This document shows, one piece after another, positions 7,591-16,468 of a DNA stretch of 64,000 bases. The translations under genes were made by a program, and so were the position numbers. Origin of the DNA: Nitrospinaceae bacterium (GTDB lineage: Bacteria > Nitrospinota > Nitrospinia > Nitrospinales > Nitrospinaceae); NCBI GenBank assembly GCA_024644405.1, contig JAHELC010000005.1:114476-178475 (forward strand), read 5' to 3'. How positions within the stretch are numbered: the first letter of the stretch is position 1; each line of letters begins with the position of its first letter. The notes under the pieces are model-generated. The model saw nothing but the letters and a program-made list of their open reading frames with translations. It ran no database searches and had not been told where the DNA came from.

Positions 7591-8865
7591 ATGGCTGAAT
7601 CCAATCTTGTCATTGTAGGAGTCAACCACAAAACCACGCCAGTGGAATTGCGGGAGAAACTCGCCTTCACCAAGGGGAACATCGAGGAGTCGACGGAAAA
7701 GCTCTGCGGTTTTCCGGAAGTCGATGAGAACCTCATTATTTCGACCTGCAACCGGGTGGAAATCTACGCCCGCGTCAATGATGTCGACCGGGGAATCGAT
7801 CGCCTGAAAAAGTTCATCTGCGAATTCCACATGATTCCCTACAATCTGCTGGACAAGCATTTTTACGCCTTCCAGGAAGAGGAAACAGTGCAACATCTGT
7901 TCCGGGTTTCTGCCAGCCTCGATTCGATGGTGGTCGGGGAATCGCAGATTCTGGGACAGGTGAAGGACGCCTACAGCCTGGCCAAATCCCTGCAGACCAC
8001 CGGCCTGATCCTGAACCAGCTATTCGAAAAAGCTTTCAACGTGGCCAAAAAAATTCGGGAGGAAACCGGTATTAACGAAAGCGCGGTTTCCATCAGTTCG
8101 GCGGCGGTTGAGCTGGCCCGGAAAATCTTCGAGGATCTGGAGAGTCATACCGTCATGCTGGTCGGCACCGGAGAGATGGCGGAACTGGCGGCCAAGCATC
8201 TTATTTCCTATGGCGTCAAAACCGTGTATGTCGCCAGCCGGACATATGAGCGGGCGACAACTCTGGCGAAAACCCTGAATGGCAGTGCACTGGATTTCGA
8301 GCATTTTAAAACCGAGTTGCACAAGGCCGACATCGTCATCAGTTCCACCGCTTCACCCAAATTTATTATCAATAAAGAAATCGTTCAGTCGGCCATTCAT
8401 CAACGCAATAACCGGCCCATGTTTTTTATCGATATCGCTGTGCCCCGTGACATCGAACCGGAGGTGAACGATCTTGAAAACGTCTATTTGTATGATATCG
8501 ATGATCTGCAAAGTGTGGTGAATGCCAACCTCCAGGAACGGGAAAAAGAAGCGGAAGTGGCCATGGGGATCATTCGGACGGAAGTCAGCAAATTCAATAA
8601 TTGGGTGGAGTCGCTGGATGCCATACCGACCATCGTTGAATTGAGAAAACGCGCGGAAGCGGTCCGGATGCAGGAAATCGAAAAAACCCTCAAGAAAATG
8701 ACGCATCTCTCGGACGAAGACAAAAACAACCTTCATCAAATGACTTCATCCATTATCAATAAAATCCTGCACAAACCCACCGTCAACCTCAAGAAGAAAA
8801 CACAAACCACCGAAGGCCGGACTTACCTGAAGGCCATCCGCGACTTGTTTCACCTGGACGATTGA
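7591..8865 (+). CDS. hemA: glutamyl-tRNA reductase
   Basis: NADPH-dependent reduction of glutamyl-tRNA(Glu) to glutamate-1-semialdehyde, the first committed step of C5 tetrapyrrole synthesis. The 424-residue protein shows VGVNHKTTPVELREKL at the start, catalytic Cys53 in STCNRVE, the SLDSMVVGESQILGQVKDAY signature, a Rossmann motif (MLVGTGEMAELAAKHL) and the C-terminal helical dimerisation region. I chose the ATG six bases downstream of an in-frame TTG because it gives the canonical N-terminus and follows the hemX stop by two bases. The hemC start immediately follows the stop, so hemX-hemA-hemC form one transcript. Confidence 0.97.
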   Translation: MAESNLVIVGVNHKTTPVELREKLAFTKGNIEESTEKLCGFPEVDENLIISTCNRVEIYARVNDVDRGIDRLKKFICEFHMIPYNLLDKHFYAFQEEETVQHLFRVSASLDSMVVGESQILGQVKDAYSLAKSLQTTGLILNQLFEKAFNVAKKIREETGINESAVSISSAAVELARKIFEDLESHTVMLVGTGEMAELAAKHLISYGVKTVYVASRTYERATTLAKTLNGSALDFEHFKTELHKADIVISSTASPKFIINKEIVQSAIHQRNNRPMFFIDIAVPRDIEPEVNDLENVYLYDIDDLQSVVNANLQEREKEAEVAMGIIRTEVSKFNNWVESLDAIPTIVELRKRAEAVRMQEIEKTLKKMTHLSDEDKNNLHQMTSSIINKILHKPTVNLKKKTQTTEGRTYLKAIRDLFHLDD

Positions 8866-9807
8866 ATGTCTGATATTTTTTCCGTCAGCAAGGTCACCAT
8901 TGGCACGCGCGGGAGTCCCTTGGCTCTCTGGCAGGCACACTGGATCAAATCTCAATTGGAATCCGTCCATGATGATTTGACCGTCGAGTTGGTCAAAATC
9001 AAAACTTCCGGCGACAAGATTCAGGATGTTCCCCTCGCGAAAGTGGGAGGCAAGGGACTGTTCACCAAGGAAATCGAGGAGAGCCTGTTGCGCTACGAAA
9101 CCGATATTGCGGTTCACAGCATGAAGGACGTGCCGGTAAAATTCCCTCCCAGTCTGACTCTGTCGGTGGTCACCGAGCGGCAAGATCCGCGCGATGTTTT
9201 GGTTTCCAGGAAAAATTTGAAACTGGATGATCTCCCGAAAGGCGCCAAAGTCGGCACCGGCAGTTTCCGCAGAACCACCCAGCTCCTGAATTACCGTCCG
9301 GACCTGGAAGTGGTTCCCATGCGCGGCAATGTCCAGACTCGACTGAACAAACTTGAATCAGAAGGATTGGATGCTATCCTCCTCGCCGCCGCAGGATTGA
9401 TCCGCCTGGAAATGGGGGACCACATCACGGAATTCATCGAACCCGAAATCATGCTGCCGGGAGGCGGGCAGGGGGCCGTCGGCATTGAATCCCGCAAGGA
9501 AGACCTCGGTGTCATGAATCGTATCTACCCGTTGGACCATGAGGAGTCGCATCGCGCCCTGGAAGCGGAGCGCGGTTTTTTAACCCGCCTGGAAGGCGGT
9601 TGTCAGGTGCCGATCGGTGTCTATGCAACCATTGAAGGAGAGAGCATACGACTCCGGGGATTGGTCGGAAGTCTGGACGGCAAGCGGGTGCTCAAAGCGG
9701 AACAGACCGGTTCCACTGAGGATCCTGAGGGACTAGGATTTCAGCTGGCCGGGGAAATTCTGGAAATGGGCGCGGACAAAATATTGAAGGAAGTTTACGG
9801 AACTTAA
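8866..9807 (+). CDS. hemC: porphobilinogen deaminase (hydroxymethylbilane synthase)
   Basis: Polymerises four porphobilinogens into hydroxymethylbilane. Hallmarks across 313 residues: IGTRGSPLALWQA at the start, KTSGDKIQD, GGKGLFTKEIEE, AVHSMKDVP, a GTGSFRRTTQL phosphate/pyrrole loop, and Cys246 in LEGGCQVPIG, which carries the dipyrromethane cofactor. The ATG abuts the hemA stop codon, indicating coupling. No hemD, hemB or hemL is in the window, so the rest of the pathway is elsewhere. A perfect palindrome at the end of the gene forms its terminator. Confidence 0.97.
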   Translation: MSDIFSVSKVTIGTRGSPLALWQAHWIKSQLESVHDDLTVELVKIKTSGDKIQDVPLAKVGGKGLFTKEIEESLLRYETDIAVHSMKDVPVKFPPSLTLSVVTERQDPRDVLVSRKNLKLDDLPKGAKVGTGSFRRTTQLLNYRPDLEVVPMRGNVQTRLNKLESEGLDAILLAAAGLIRLEMGDHITEFIEPEIMLPGGGQGAVGIESRKEDLGVMNRIYPLDHEESHRALEAERGFLTRLEGGCQVPIGVYATIEGESIRLRGLVGSLDGKRVLKAEQTGSTEDPEGLGFQLAGEILEMGADKILKEVYGT

Positions 9808-9831
9808 GGTATTACCTTAAGTTATTTTATT
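9801..9831 (+). terminator. intrinsic terminator of the hem operon, probably bidirectional
   Basis: AACTTAAGGT and ACCTTAAGTT are perfect 10-base complements around a 3-base loop; ATTTTATTT follows. The hemC stop codon is inside the left arm. The convergent dehydrogenase gene ends at the right side, where the same stem followed by T-poor sequence could also serve the opposite direction. Confidence 0.7.
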
Positions 9832-11099
9832 TAAAGCCAAATATCTCCAGGTTGTTCCAGCCGTTCCTCTGCCAGTTGTTGCGCTTCTTCACGGAAGATA
9901 CGATCGCTATCTTTTGAGTCACACAACCGGTCCATCAAAGTCCGGATGTTACTGGAGACGGTGTTGTAGATCAGCTGGTCCGTATAGGTTTTTCCATCTT
10001 TTCCCTGCGCAAGAACCCGCTCTCGGTAGGACCCATCCATCGTCATTTTGAGTTCCACCGCGCATCCCATCACTCCACCGACATTGACGATAAAATCCGA
10101 ATAGGAAACGATGCTACGGCGGTTTTGCAAATAGTATTCGGTCATTTTATTGCTGGGAGTGTTGGCCCCCTGAAAAATTTTCCGGCATTGAATGCGATCG
10201 GCATTGCGGGCGGTGATGGCATCGGGCCGGGCAGCGGGAACCAGAATGTCGCAGGGCGCTTCCAACAGCCAGTCAATCTGATCCGGGCCAAAACGTTTTT
10301 CCACTTTGCCGGAATAATTGGATAGGCCACCGGGCTGGCGGCGGACCGAATTCAACGCCTCAACATCCAACCCGCGCGAATGCCATAACGCGCCATGAAT
10401 GTCGGACGCCCCGGTGATCACCGCTCCGACATCGCTGAGCTTGGAAGCGGTCACCGAACCGACGTTGCCATATCCCTGGATGACCACCCGGGCACCCTTG
10501 AGTTTAAATTCAGGTTCCAACTCCTCGACCGTGCGGACCGCTGCAAACAAACTGTGGGCGGTCAGGCCCCATTCATCGATGGGGATGCCGCCTTTGTCGG
10601 GAGGACGCGAGGCTCCGCCGCGCAAATGCTGACAGGTGCCCAGCCGGTTGGAAAAATATTCATAGATTTGCTGGATGTCGGTTTCATCGGTTCCCATGTC
10701 CGGTGCCGGGATATAGTCCTCGATTGCAAATAAGGCCTCAGCATAAATGCCGATCAAATCCCGCTTCATGCCGGGATTCATCGCCATCATCACCGGGTCG
10801 CACACGATACCCGCCTTGCCACCGCCGAAGGGTAAATTGGCGGCGCTGTTTTTCAGAGTCATTGCCCGTGCCAGGCGGCGCACTTCACCGAGGGTGACAT
10901 CCGGTGCCATGCGGATACCGCCGAGACCGGGGCCCCGCCGGGTATCGTCGACCACCACAAATCCCCAGAGGGTTCCGGTCGCCGGGTCGACCACGCGTAT
11001 CAATTGTTCTGCAGCGCGATCATCGGACGCAGGAAACCGGTTTGTTTCGTCCCTGGCGTCACACGGCTCGAGTGCAAGTTTCTTTGGGAGAGGGGTCAC
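9831..11099 (-). CDS. Glu/Leu/Phe/Val dehydrogenase family protein, probable glutamate dehydrogenase
   Basis: NAD(P)-dependent oxidative deamination of an amino acid. The 422-residue protein has the family active-site segment LPFGGGKAGIVCDP (Lys in GGGK), GLGGIRMAP, the YIPAPDMGTDE region, and a Rossmann domain with VVIQGYGNVGS and later GANTPSN. The segment GGGKAGI is nearer to leucine/phenylalanine dehydrogenases than the GGGKGG usual in glutamate dehydrogenases, but overall length and the PAPDMGT segment fit glutamate dehydrogenase; substrate is unproven. The GTG start is 16 bases after the stop of the DUF4824-like gene, so the two may be cotranscribed. No clear ribosome site is seen, and a start a few residues inward is possible. 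Confidence 0.8.
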   Translation of the reverse strand: MTPLPKKLALEPCDARDETNRFPASDDRAAEQLIRVVDPATGTLWGFVVVDDTRRGPGLGGIRMAPDVTLGEVRRLARAMTLKNSAANLPFGGGKAGIVCDPVMMAMNPGMKRDLIGIYAEALFAIEDYIPAPDMGTDETDIQQIYEYFSNRLGTCQHLRGGASRPPDKGGIPIDEWGLTAHSLFAAVRTVEELEPEFKLKGARVVIQGYGNVGSVTASKLSDVGAVITGASDIHGALWHSRGLDVEALNSVRRQPGGLSNYSGKVEKRFGPDQIDWLLEAPCDILVPAARPDAITARNADRIQCRKIFQGANTPSNKMTEYYLQNRRSIVSYSDFIVNVGGVMGCAVELKMTMDGSYRERVLAQGKDGKTYTDQLIYNTVSSNIRTLMDRLCDSKDSDRIFREEAQQLAEERLEQPGDIWL

Positions 11100-11115
11100 A
11101 GTTAGGATTTTCTGA

Positions 11116-11997
11116 TTACTTCAGTTTTTTGACATCCGCGATCCACGGTTCGTGCCTTTTGCCGTAGTTCAAAGTCACCTGGTAACGCGGCTCCAGGTCT
11201 GAAAGAGGTTTGTCCCTGGGCAGGTAAGTCTTGGTATGGGTCTTTATATCAGAAATGAAAAAGGAGCGATAGTCGCTGTTTACATGAATATCCGCGATGG
11301 AAACTTCACGGACCCAGCCGCTCAAATAAGGTTTTTTCGGGGATTTGGGCGGGCCTTTTTTTCTGGGTATGTAATTCATCGAAATATCAAACACGGCTGG
11401 TGTAATAATGTATTTGATTTTGTCGGGATATTTCTCTCTCAATGCCTGGGGGTCTTGTCCTGCATCGATAGCGAACAGACGACTTTGGGTGACTGAGGTC
11501 TGTTGGATGTGTTTGATATCGTTTTCGAGATTTTTCTTTTTATTCGGCTTTTTTTCTTCCGATAAATCCTGTCTGACTTCTTCGATCCGTTTTCTTGCCC
11601 CCTTCAACCATTTCTGGTAAGCATCCCCGTTAAATTCCAAGACCACATAAGCCTGGCGCGGCAGTTGGCGGCTGTAATAACGGCTGGCTTTTTTGTCTTC
11701 CAGAGGATAACTGATATCAAATCCCAACTCCGCAAGTTTTTCCTGATTCAACCAGGTGTTTTCCCTGTGCGCCCACCCGTATTTGTAATAGCCCGGCATA
11801 CTCCATCTCAGGATCAGGTGCAATCCCGAATCTTCCCTGTCCGTCCAGTTCCAGCTGTGCTTCCAATGGAGTTCCCGTTCGGTGAGCTGGACCGTCGCGT
11901 CGGGTTCACCGGAGCGGTTGTTAGCCACACCGGAAAGCACCACCACGTTGGTCAGCACAATCAGTGCGATTGCTGAAACCAGTCCATACTTTTTCAT
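11116..11997 (-). CDS. DUF4824-like exported protein
   Basis: A 293-residue protein with an N-terminal hydrophobic segment (about residues 5-25, signal anchor or signal peptide) and a hydrophilic extracytoplasmic body. The pattern ...LTERELHWKHSW followed by LILRWSMPGYYKYG, a Lys/Glu-rich central part near 135-160 and the strand-rich C-terminus agree with DUF4824 proteins, which commonly sit beside DUF2157 membrane proteins as here. The start overlaps the end of the DUF2157 gene by four bases, so translation is coupled and the two products probably work together in or at the inner membrane. Function of the pair is unknown. Confidence 0.6.
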   Translation of the reverse strand: MKKYGLVSAIALIVLTNVVVLSGVANNRSGEPDATVQLTERELHWKHSWNWTDREDSGLHLILRWSMPGYYKYGWAHRENTWLNQEKLAELGFDISYPLEDKKASRYYSRQLPRQAYVVLEFNGDAYQKWLKGARKRIEEVRQDLSEEKKPNKKKNLENDIKHIQQTSVTQSRLFAIDAGQDPQALREKYPDKIKYIITPAVFDISMNYIPRKKGPPKSPKKPYLSGWVREVSIADIHVNSDYRSFFISDIKTHTKTYLPRDKPLSDLEPRYQVTLNYGKRHEPWIADVKKLK

Positions 11998-13064
11998 GCG
12001 GTCACCTCCTTTAAACGGCTACGTATTTTTTTGAAAGCCGCCAGCAGACCGAGTGAAATTACGCTGAGGATAAAGAAAAACATATATTTCGGCAGGAAAT
12101 CCCACCACCAGTCGAAAAATTTGGTGTACAGAAAAATAGTGAAAAATGTGGCGCCGATATTGGTGATTCCGGAATAATGAAATCGGATACCCAGCCAAAT
12201 GGTTATTCCAGCGGCGACCAGTCCCAAAGTCTGATAGATAATTTCAAGCGCGTCATTGTCCAGTAACGAATAGCTGCACCGTCCGCAATGACCCATAATC
12301 AGAAGCGCGATGAAAATCGACAGCAGGCCCACCAGATGGTAAAACCAGGGGAAATCATAATAGTGCCGGTGTTTGAAAATAGACGGCAAAGCCACCATAA
12401 TGGCCCCGGCGATGATGAAGTTTTCCGGTCGCTCACCGAAGGACAGCCAGTAGATGCCCCAAAACGTTCCCACTGTCGCCGAAAGGTAACCGAGGATGCA
12501 CAACAATCCGGCCATTAGTATCAGTCGCAGGCCCAGATGATAGGCCACCAGGAGCGCCATCGCTCCCCAAACCAGAAACGCTTTAGGGGAAGGGGTGATA
12601 TTGAAAATAGCTCCAAGCACGTTGAGGTTCATGACAAAGCACACGAATGCCAGCAGGGCGGCGAGGGTGGCATAGTAAAGTGTCTTTTCCTTGCGGGCAG
12701 CGAACCTCATCCCCAGTAGAGCCAGCAGGGGAGTGGTCGCCAAAATTACGATTTGCACCCAGGTGGGGATCAACCCCCAGAACCGGTAAAAGAAGAAAAA
12801 GACACTGGCGCACAGGGCCAATCCACCCAGGAAGGTGAGAATCCGCATGCCCCAGGAAAGTTTTTTCTCGGTCACCGTGGAATCGGTATCAAACCGTTTG
12901 CTGAATTCGTCAATCAGGCGGGAATGGTAATCGGAGACCGCACTTTGAACCTCTTGAGGCAAATCAAGGATACCCTCGGATTTGAGAAGCCTCGTTTCCT
13001 GCTGGAAGGCCTGGATTTGGTCAATCCGCTGTTGCGCCTTTTCTCTATTGGGAGGATGATCCAT
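11994..13064 (-). CDS. DUF2157 domain membrane protein
   Basis: A 356-residue protein with a soluble N-terminal part (residues 1-75; helical, with KSEGILDLPQEVQSAV resembling the DUF2157 domain) followed by about nine hydrophobic helices. The family has no established function. I used the ATG that gives MDHPPNREKAQQ; an upstream ATG would add ten residues (MRHPCLILIS) without a better ribosome site. It is divergent from nadC and coupled to the DUF4824-like gene downstream. The C-terminus ends in a basic stretch (KKIRSRLKEV), consistent with a cytoplasmic tail. Confidence 0.7.
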   Translation of the reverse strand: MDHPPNREKAQQRIDQIQAFQQETRLLKSEGILDLPQEVQSAVSDYHSRLIDEFSKRFDTDSTVTEKKLSWGMRILTFLGGLALCASVFFFFYRFWGLIPTWVQIVILATTPLLALLGMRFAARKEKTLYYATLAALLAFVCFVMNLNVLGAIFNITPSPKAFLVWGAMALLVAYHLGLRLILMAGLLCILGYLSATVGTFWGIYWLSFGERPENFIIAGAIMVALPSIFKHRHYYDFPWFYHLVGLLSIFIALLIMGHCGRCSYSLLDNDALEIIYQTLGLVAAGITIWLGIRFHYSGITNIGATFFTIFLYTKFFDWWWDFLPKYMFFFILSVISLGLLAAFKKIRSRLKEVTA

Positions 13065-13142
13065 GCTTATTAGTATAAGACATGGATGGCGCATGCCAAG
13101 GATTTATGATACTTTGTAAGACATTGTTTAATTAAGGATTAT

Positions 13143-13985
13143 ATGACGCAAATCAACTCCCTCAAAGCCGCGGAAATCGATGGCCTGGTCAATTTGGCCC
13201 TGGCGGAGGATATTGGTTCCGGCGACATCACCACCGACGGCATTCTGGAGCAGGATGCGATCGCCACGGCAGTGGTAACCGCCAGGGAACCCCTGGTCCT
13301 GTGCGGAATGGACATTTTCCGGAGGGTTTTTAAGCGTTTGGATGCGAAGGCGGAGTTTACCGGATCGGCTCCCGGGGATGGATCGGTGATCCCCGCTCAG
13401 GAGCAGATCATCGAAGTCCAGGCCAAAACCTCCGCCCTGCTCAAAGGAGAACGAACCGCACTCAACATCGTGCAACGTTTAAGCGGGATTGCCACCCTGA
13501 CACGGAAATTCGTGGATGCCGCCCAACCGGTGACCATACTGGATACCCGAAAAACCACCCCCGGTCTCCGGGTATTTGAGAAATATGCGGTTCATTGTGG
13601 AGGCGGGACCAACCACCGCTTCGGTCTGTTCGATGCCATACTGATCAAGGATAACCATATCAAAATCGCTGGCGGGATTACTTCTGCAATCAACAGGATA
13701 CGAAAGCAGTCTTCAGGTAAAATCGAGGTAGAGACCGTAAATCTGGACGAAGTCCGGGAAGCCTTGGAAATGGGTGCGGACGTCATTATGTTGGATAATA
13801 TGGCGCCTGAGACCGTTAAAAAAGCCGTGGCGATGATAGATGGAAAGTCGAAAATCGAAGTTTCCGGGTCCATCGGCCTTGAAGACCTGAGCCGGTTCAA
13901 ACAATTGGGAATCGACACGATCTCGATAGGGGCCCTGACGCACTCCGCCCGGGCGGTGGATATCAGCATGAATATCAAGGACTAA
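13143..13985 (+). CDS. nadC: nicotinate-nucleotide pyrophosphorylase (carboxylating)
   Basis: Quinolinate phosphoribosyltransferase: quinolinate plus PRPP gives nicotinate mononucleotide, CO2 and PPi in de novo NAD synthesis. At 280 residues it has normal length. Visible are LALAEDIGSGDITT near the N-terminus, ERTALNIVQRLSGIAT, the LDTRKTTPGLRVFEKYAV signature, HRFGLFDAILIKDNHI, the EVETVNLDEVREAL strand, the VIMLDNM phosphate loop and the VSGSIGLEDL/SIGALTHSA C-terminal motifs. nadA and nadB are not nearby. It stands alone between a divergent gene and a small unknown protein. Confidence 0.97.
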   Translation: MTQINSLKAAEIDGLVNLALAEDIGSGDITTDGILEQDAIATAVVTAREPLVLCGMDIFRRVFKRLDAKAEFTGSAPGDGSVIPAQEQIIEVQAKTSALLKGERTALNIVQRLSGIATLTRKFVDAAQPVTILDTRKTTPGLRVFEKYAVHCGGGTNHRFGLFDAILIKDNHIKIAGGITSAINRIRKQSSGKIEVETVNLDEVREALEMGADVIMLDNMAPETVKKAVAMIDGKSKIEVSGSIGLEDLSRFKQLGIDTISIGALTHSARAVDISMNIKD

Positions 13986-14066
13986 TAAAGAAACGGCAAT
14001 ACCCCGACTTTAGAGGTCGTTCTGGGTGTATAATGCCGGCTGGAGAACAATACGGAAGGACAGTGC

Positions 14067-14495
14067 ATGCCCTGCAAAGATACGACAGCGTTGATGACGG
14101 TCCGGGTGGATCACCGGGATTATTTGATCGGATACGATTACGCCAAAATCTCGTGCGACAAGGCCATTGGCAGTGGCCAGAGTTTCCACCAATATTGTGA
14201 AGGAACGCCGATCCGCCAAATTCTCGAATGGGAGTTTTCCCAAATTCTCCAGGACTTGCAACTGCGGGAAGAGGATACCGAAAACCAGTTTTTAGTGTTT
14301 CTGGAATGGTCGGCTCTCCGGTCCGCCTTGATCCAGTACCTGGGGCGGGAGGACGATGTGGACACCGAGCATTTTGAAGTGGCCTCCGTGGAATATGACG
14401 ACCAGGAAGTCCAGATCATTCAGGTGATTCGTCCCAGCACCGACATGCCCAAGATCCAATCCTGCTTCAAGCGGTCCCGCGAAGCTGCCGGTTAA
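14067..14495 (+). CDS. hypothetical protein, 142 residues
   Basis: I do not recognise this protein. It starts at an ATG with AAGGACAG just upstream, is acidic, and has no signal peptide or membrane helix. Two cysteines (CKD near the start and KISCDKA) precede a helical middle (IRQILEWEFSQILQDLQLREED; FLEWSALRSALIQYL), followed by a strand-rich acidic C-terminal third (FEVASVEYDDQEVQIIQVI). Composition and codon use match the neighbours, so it is probably real. Its stop codon overlaps the end of the convergent DUF1566 gene by four bases. nadC, 81 bases upstream on the same strand, may be cotranscribed. Confidence 0.65.
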   Translation: MPCKDTTALMTVRVDHRDYLIGYDYAKISCDKAIGSGQSFHQYCEGTPIRQILEWEFSQILQDLQLREEDTENQFLVFLEWSALRSALIQYLGREDDVDTEHFEVASVEYDDQEVQIIQVIRPSTDMPKIQSCFKRSREAAG

Positions 14496-14920
14496 TCCTC
14501 AGGCCATAAACGTACCGGCCGGACATACCCCTGCGAAAAATCCTGATCGTAATTCTGGGAAAGTCCACTTTGGTAGGAAAAGTAAAATGCCGCCTGCTGG
14601 TCGAACGGCAGACACCAGGAAGCGTTGCCGCATTTGGGTTCAAATAAGGGGGATATATTGAGAACCTGATTCGACCGGCCTTCCAACTCAAATTCCGGAG
14701 AAAACAAACTTTCAATCTCCTCTCTTTCCGCCATTCGCCAGTCGTGAAATCCCAGATAGTCATCCTTGTTCAATTTGTCTATGAAAGCCAGTGCCTCCTG
14801 AAAATTCATCCAGTCCTGTTCAATCTGAAATGAATCTTTCTTGCACCAGGCCAGGCCGGTTTTAGTATCCTGAATGGTGCCGTCACCATTATCTACAAAC
14901 TGGGTTTCTGGGTTCATCAA
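14492..14920 (-). CDS. DUF1566 (Lcl C-terminal-like) domain protein
   Basis: A 142-residue single-domain protein with the DUF1566 pattern: FVDNGDGTIQDTKTGLAWCKKDS at the start (the GTV.D..TGL.W box), AEALxFIDxLN-like helix, DDYLGFHDWRMAEREEIESL (the DWRLPt..EL box), and GYVRPVRLW at the end. There is no signal peptide, unlike many secreted members. A second DUF1566 protein of equal size lies about 20 kb to the right. The domain occurs in secreted and surface proteins and in FGE-like or C-type-lectin-like contexts; the role is unknown. ATG 14920 is followed by a second in-frame ATG and either may be used. Confidence 0.75.
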   Translation of the reverse strand: MMNPETQFVDNGDGTIQDTKTGLAWCKKDSFQIEQDWMNFQEALAFIDKLNKDDYLGFHDWRMAEREEIESLFSPEFELEGRSNQVLNISPLFEPKCGNASWCLPFDQQAAFYFSYQSGLSQNYDQDFSQGYVRPVRLWPED

Positions 14921-15110
14921 TTGCCACCTTTTGAATTGGACTCATGTCGCTTTAGGGCCCTATAAAATATCCCATTAAAAAAAAATTGTGAAGACAAATT
15001 TTCCAAGGTCGTCTTGCCTGATAATTGGACTGGACGGGTGGGGAGGAATCTTATACAGTATGGCCTTCCATTTACAAGGTAAAGTATTGATTCGTAGAAA
15101 AGGTGGGACG

Positions 15111-15653
15111 ATGCGGGGAAATAAAACTCTTTTAAAGACAGGGTTGGCCGGACTGCTGCTGTCCCCGTCCCCGGCTCACGCTTCCTGTGGTGAAGCCATC
15201 ATGTCCCTGGGATTCTATGAAGATATATCCCTGTACTCGCTGGTTGCCGGATTTGTTCTGGTTTTCGCCGCTATATTCCTGGAACAGAAAAAAATCAAAA
15301 CGGTTCTGGCGGTGGCGGCGGTGTTACCTTTTTTAGCATGGGGTTATGTCAACTTCCTGGTGGATTACAACAAAATCCGGAAAACTATTTTTAACTATAA
15401 CGTGCAGGCGGAAGCGACCCTCGCCAACATTGCGGAAGCCCAGGAGCGGTATCAATCCGAACAAGGCAGCTTCATCACCGATCTCAAGGAGCTGGAGTCA
15501 CATCTTGCCGGAGCTCACGGCATGGATGAGTGTGTTCGGATCGTAGAGTTGAACGCTTCCTTCGAGCACTGGTCCGCGGTGGCCCAGCATCACTCCAGTC
15601 CCGATACGGTGCGATGGGACAGCACCAGCGGCAGTTCGTTAAAGAAGGGATAG
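15111..15653 (+). CDS. membrane protein with pilin-like C-terminal domain, unknown function
   Basis: 180 residues. The start was chosen for AGGTGGGACG immediately upstream; an upstream in-frame GTG would add 41 residues but has no ribosome site. A Sec-type signal (residues 1-25, ending in PAHAS) is followed by two hydrophobic helices at about 38-58 and 63-82. Then comes a soluble part starting RKTIFNYNVQAEATLANIAEAQERYQ, and the EAxxRYxxExGSFxTDL run strongly resembles the N-terminal region of type IV pilins and pseudopilins, but without a prepilin cleavage site. It may be a membrane-anchored pilin-like protein. No pilus genes are nearby, so this stays an inference. Confidence 0.6.
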   Translation: MRGNKTLLKTGLAGLLLSPSPAHASCGEAIMSLGFYEDISLYSLVAGFVLVFAAIFLEQKKIKTVLAVAAVLPFLAWGYVNFLVDYNKIRKTIFNYNVQAEATLANIAEAQERYQSEQGSFITDLKELESHLAGAHGMDECVRIVELNASFEHWSAVAQHHSSPDTVRWDSTSGSSLKKG

Positions 15654-15686
15654 ATCTGCAGGGGTTTCTGGAAGATGGGTTGCTGA

Positions 15687-16079
15687 TCAGCCGGTATTCC
15701 AGTTGGTGACGATTCCGTTCAAAGAAATCAGTCCCACCACTTGATTGTTTTCCATCACCATTGCGTAGGAAACATTGAAATTAGTCAACAACCGTGCGGC
15801 ATAGGGCACCGGCATGCTTGCGGGGACCGACAAAACAGGTTTGGACATGATTTCGTAAACGTGGGTTTCGTGGAGTTTACGCCGTTGCGAGATTACTTTA
15901 CGGGCAATGTCTTTAAGGGTCAGGATGCCAAACACATCCGATTGATCCCGGGGTTCGATCAACATGGCGTTGAGGTTTTCCTCTTTCATCATTTTGAGAG
16001 CTTCCGCTACCCGGGTCACGCCGTCGATTTTCTTAAAATTGGGCATCATAACCTGGCTGACCAGCATCATTTCACTCAT
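15687..16079 (-). CDS. CBS-domain pair protein
   Basis: 130 residues made of two consecutive CBS motifs (about 8-62 and 70-125), forming a Bateman module that binds adenine nucleotides such as AMP, ADP or ATP. Visible are the hinge strands (ILTLKDIARKVI and GLISLNGIVTNW) and the repeated V.. / G.. patterns. There is no catalytic domain attached. GGAG lies about ten bases before the ATG. It directly follows a PII-like gene on the same strand (23 bases), and both sit downstream of two DUF1538 membrane proteins. It therefore probably senses energy state for that transport module. Confidence 0.85.
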   Translation of the reverse strand: MSEMMLVSQVMMPNFKKIDGVTRVAEALKMMKEENLNAMLIEPRDQSDVFGILTLKDIARKVISQRRKLHETHVYEIMSKPVLSVPASMPVPYAARLLTNFNVSYAMVMENNQVVGLISLNGIVTNWNTG

Positions 16080-16102
16080 TCACTGAACTCCATACTTGGA
16101 TA

Positions 16103-16450
16103 TTAAAAGTAATGCTCCTTGGCGTCTTTTTCCAGAATGGGGATCTGGCTCTCCATGCCGATGGCCCGGTCGACCGACCAGCAAAAAGCGATTCCATTGC
16201 CATGCTCTCCCAACTTTCCCGCCTGGTAGATGGCATCCATAATCTGATCGGAGTTGAAATCTTCGACCAGGAACAGCAGCATGTCCTTCTGGGTTTCCAT
16301 CGCCAAACCGAAAAATGATTTCTGATCGTGCACCCCTTCGCCGCGCGCATTCAGAATGGTCACTCCGGTAGCGCCCGCTTTTTTGGCGGCTTCGATGACT
16401 TCGTCCTGGTAATCATCATTCACCAGAGCCAGAATTACTTTAAAACGCAT
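16103..16450 (-). CDS. PII-like signalling protein of the DUF1538-associated type
   Basis: 115 residues with the ferredoxin-like PII fold: FKVILALVNDDYQDEVIEAAKKAGATGVTILNARGEG parallels the GlnB start. The T-loop region (KSFFGLAMETQ) lacks the uridylylated Tyr context of GlnB. The C-terminus (HGNGIAFCWSVDRAIG) resembles the G.G.i....V..v.....E segment, where PII binds nucleotides. A perfect AGGAGG lies six bases before the ATG. Its genetic link to two DUF1538 membrane proteins and a CBS protein suggests a dedicated sensor for that transporter, analogous to GlnK-AmtB. That role is inferred from context. Confidence 0.8.
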   Translation of the reverse strand: MRFKVILALVNDDYQDEVIEAAKKAGATGVTILNARGEGVHDQKSFFGLAMETQKDMLLFLVEDFNSDQIMDAIYQAGKLGEHGNGIAFCWSVDRAIGMESQIPILEKDAKEHYF

Positions 16451-16468
16451 AGCAACCTCCTAAGAGTT

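Noticed and set aside
14988..15110. An N-terminal extension (41 codons) of the pilin-like membrane protein
   Set aside because: It has no ribosome site and would place a non-family sequence before the signal peptide; the internal ATG has AGGTGGGACG.
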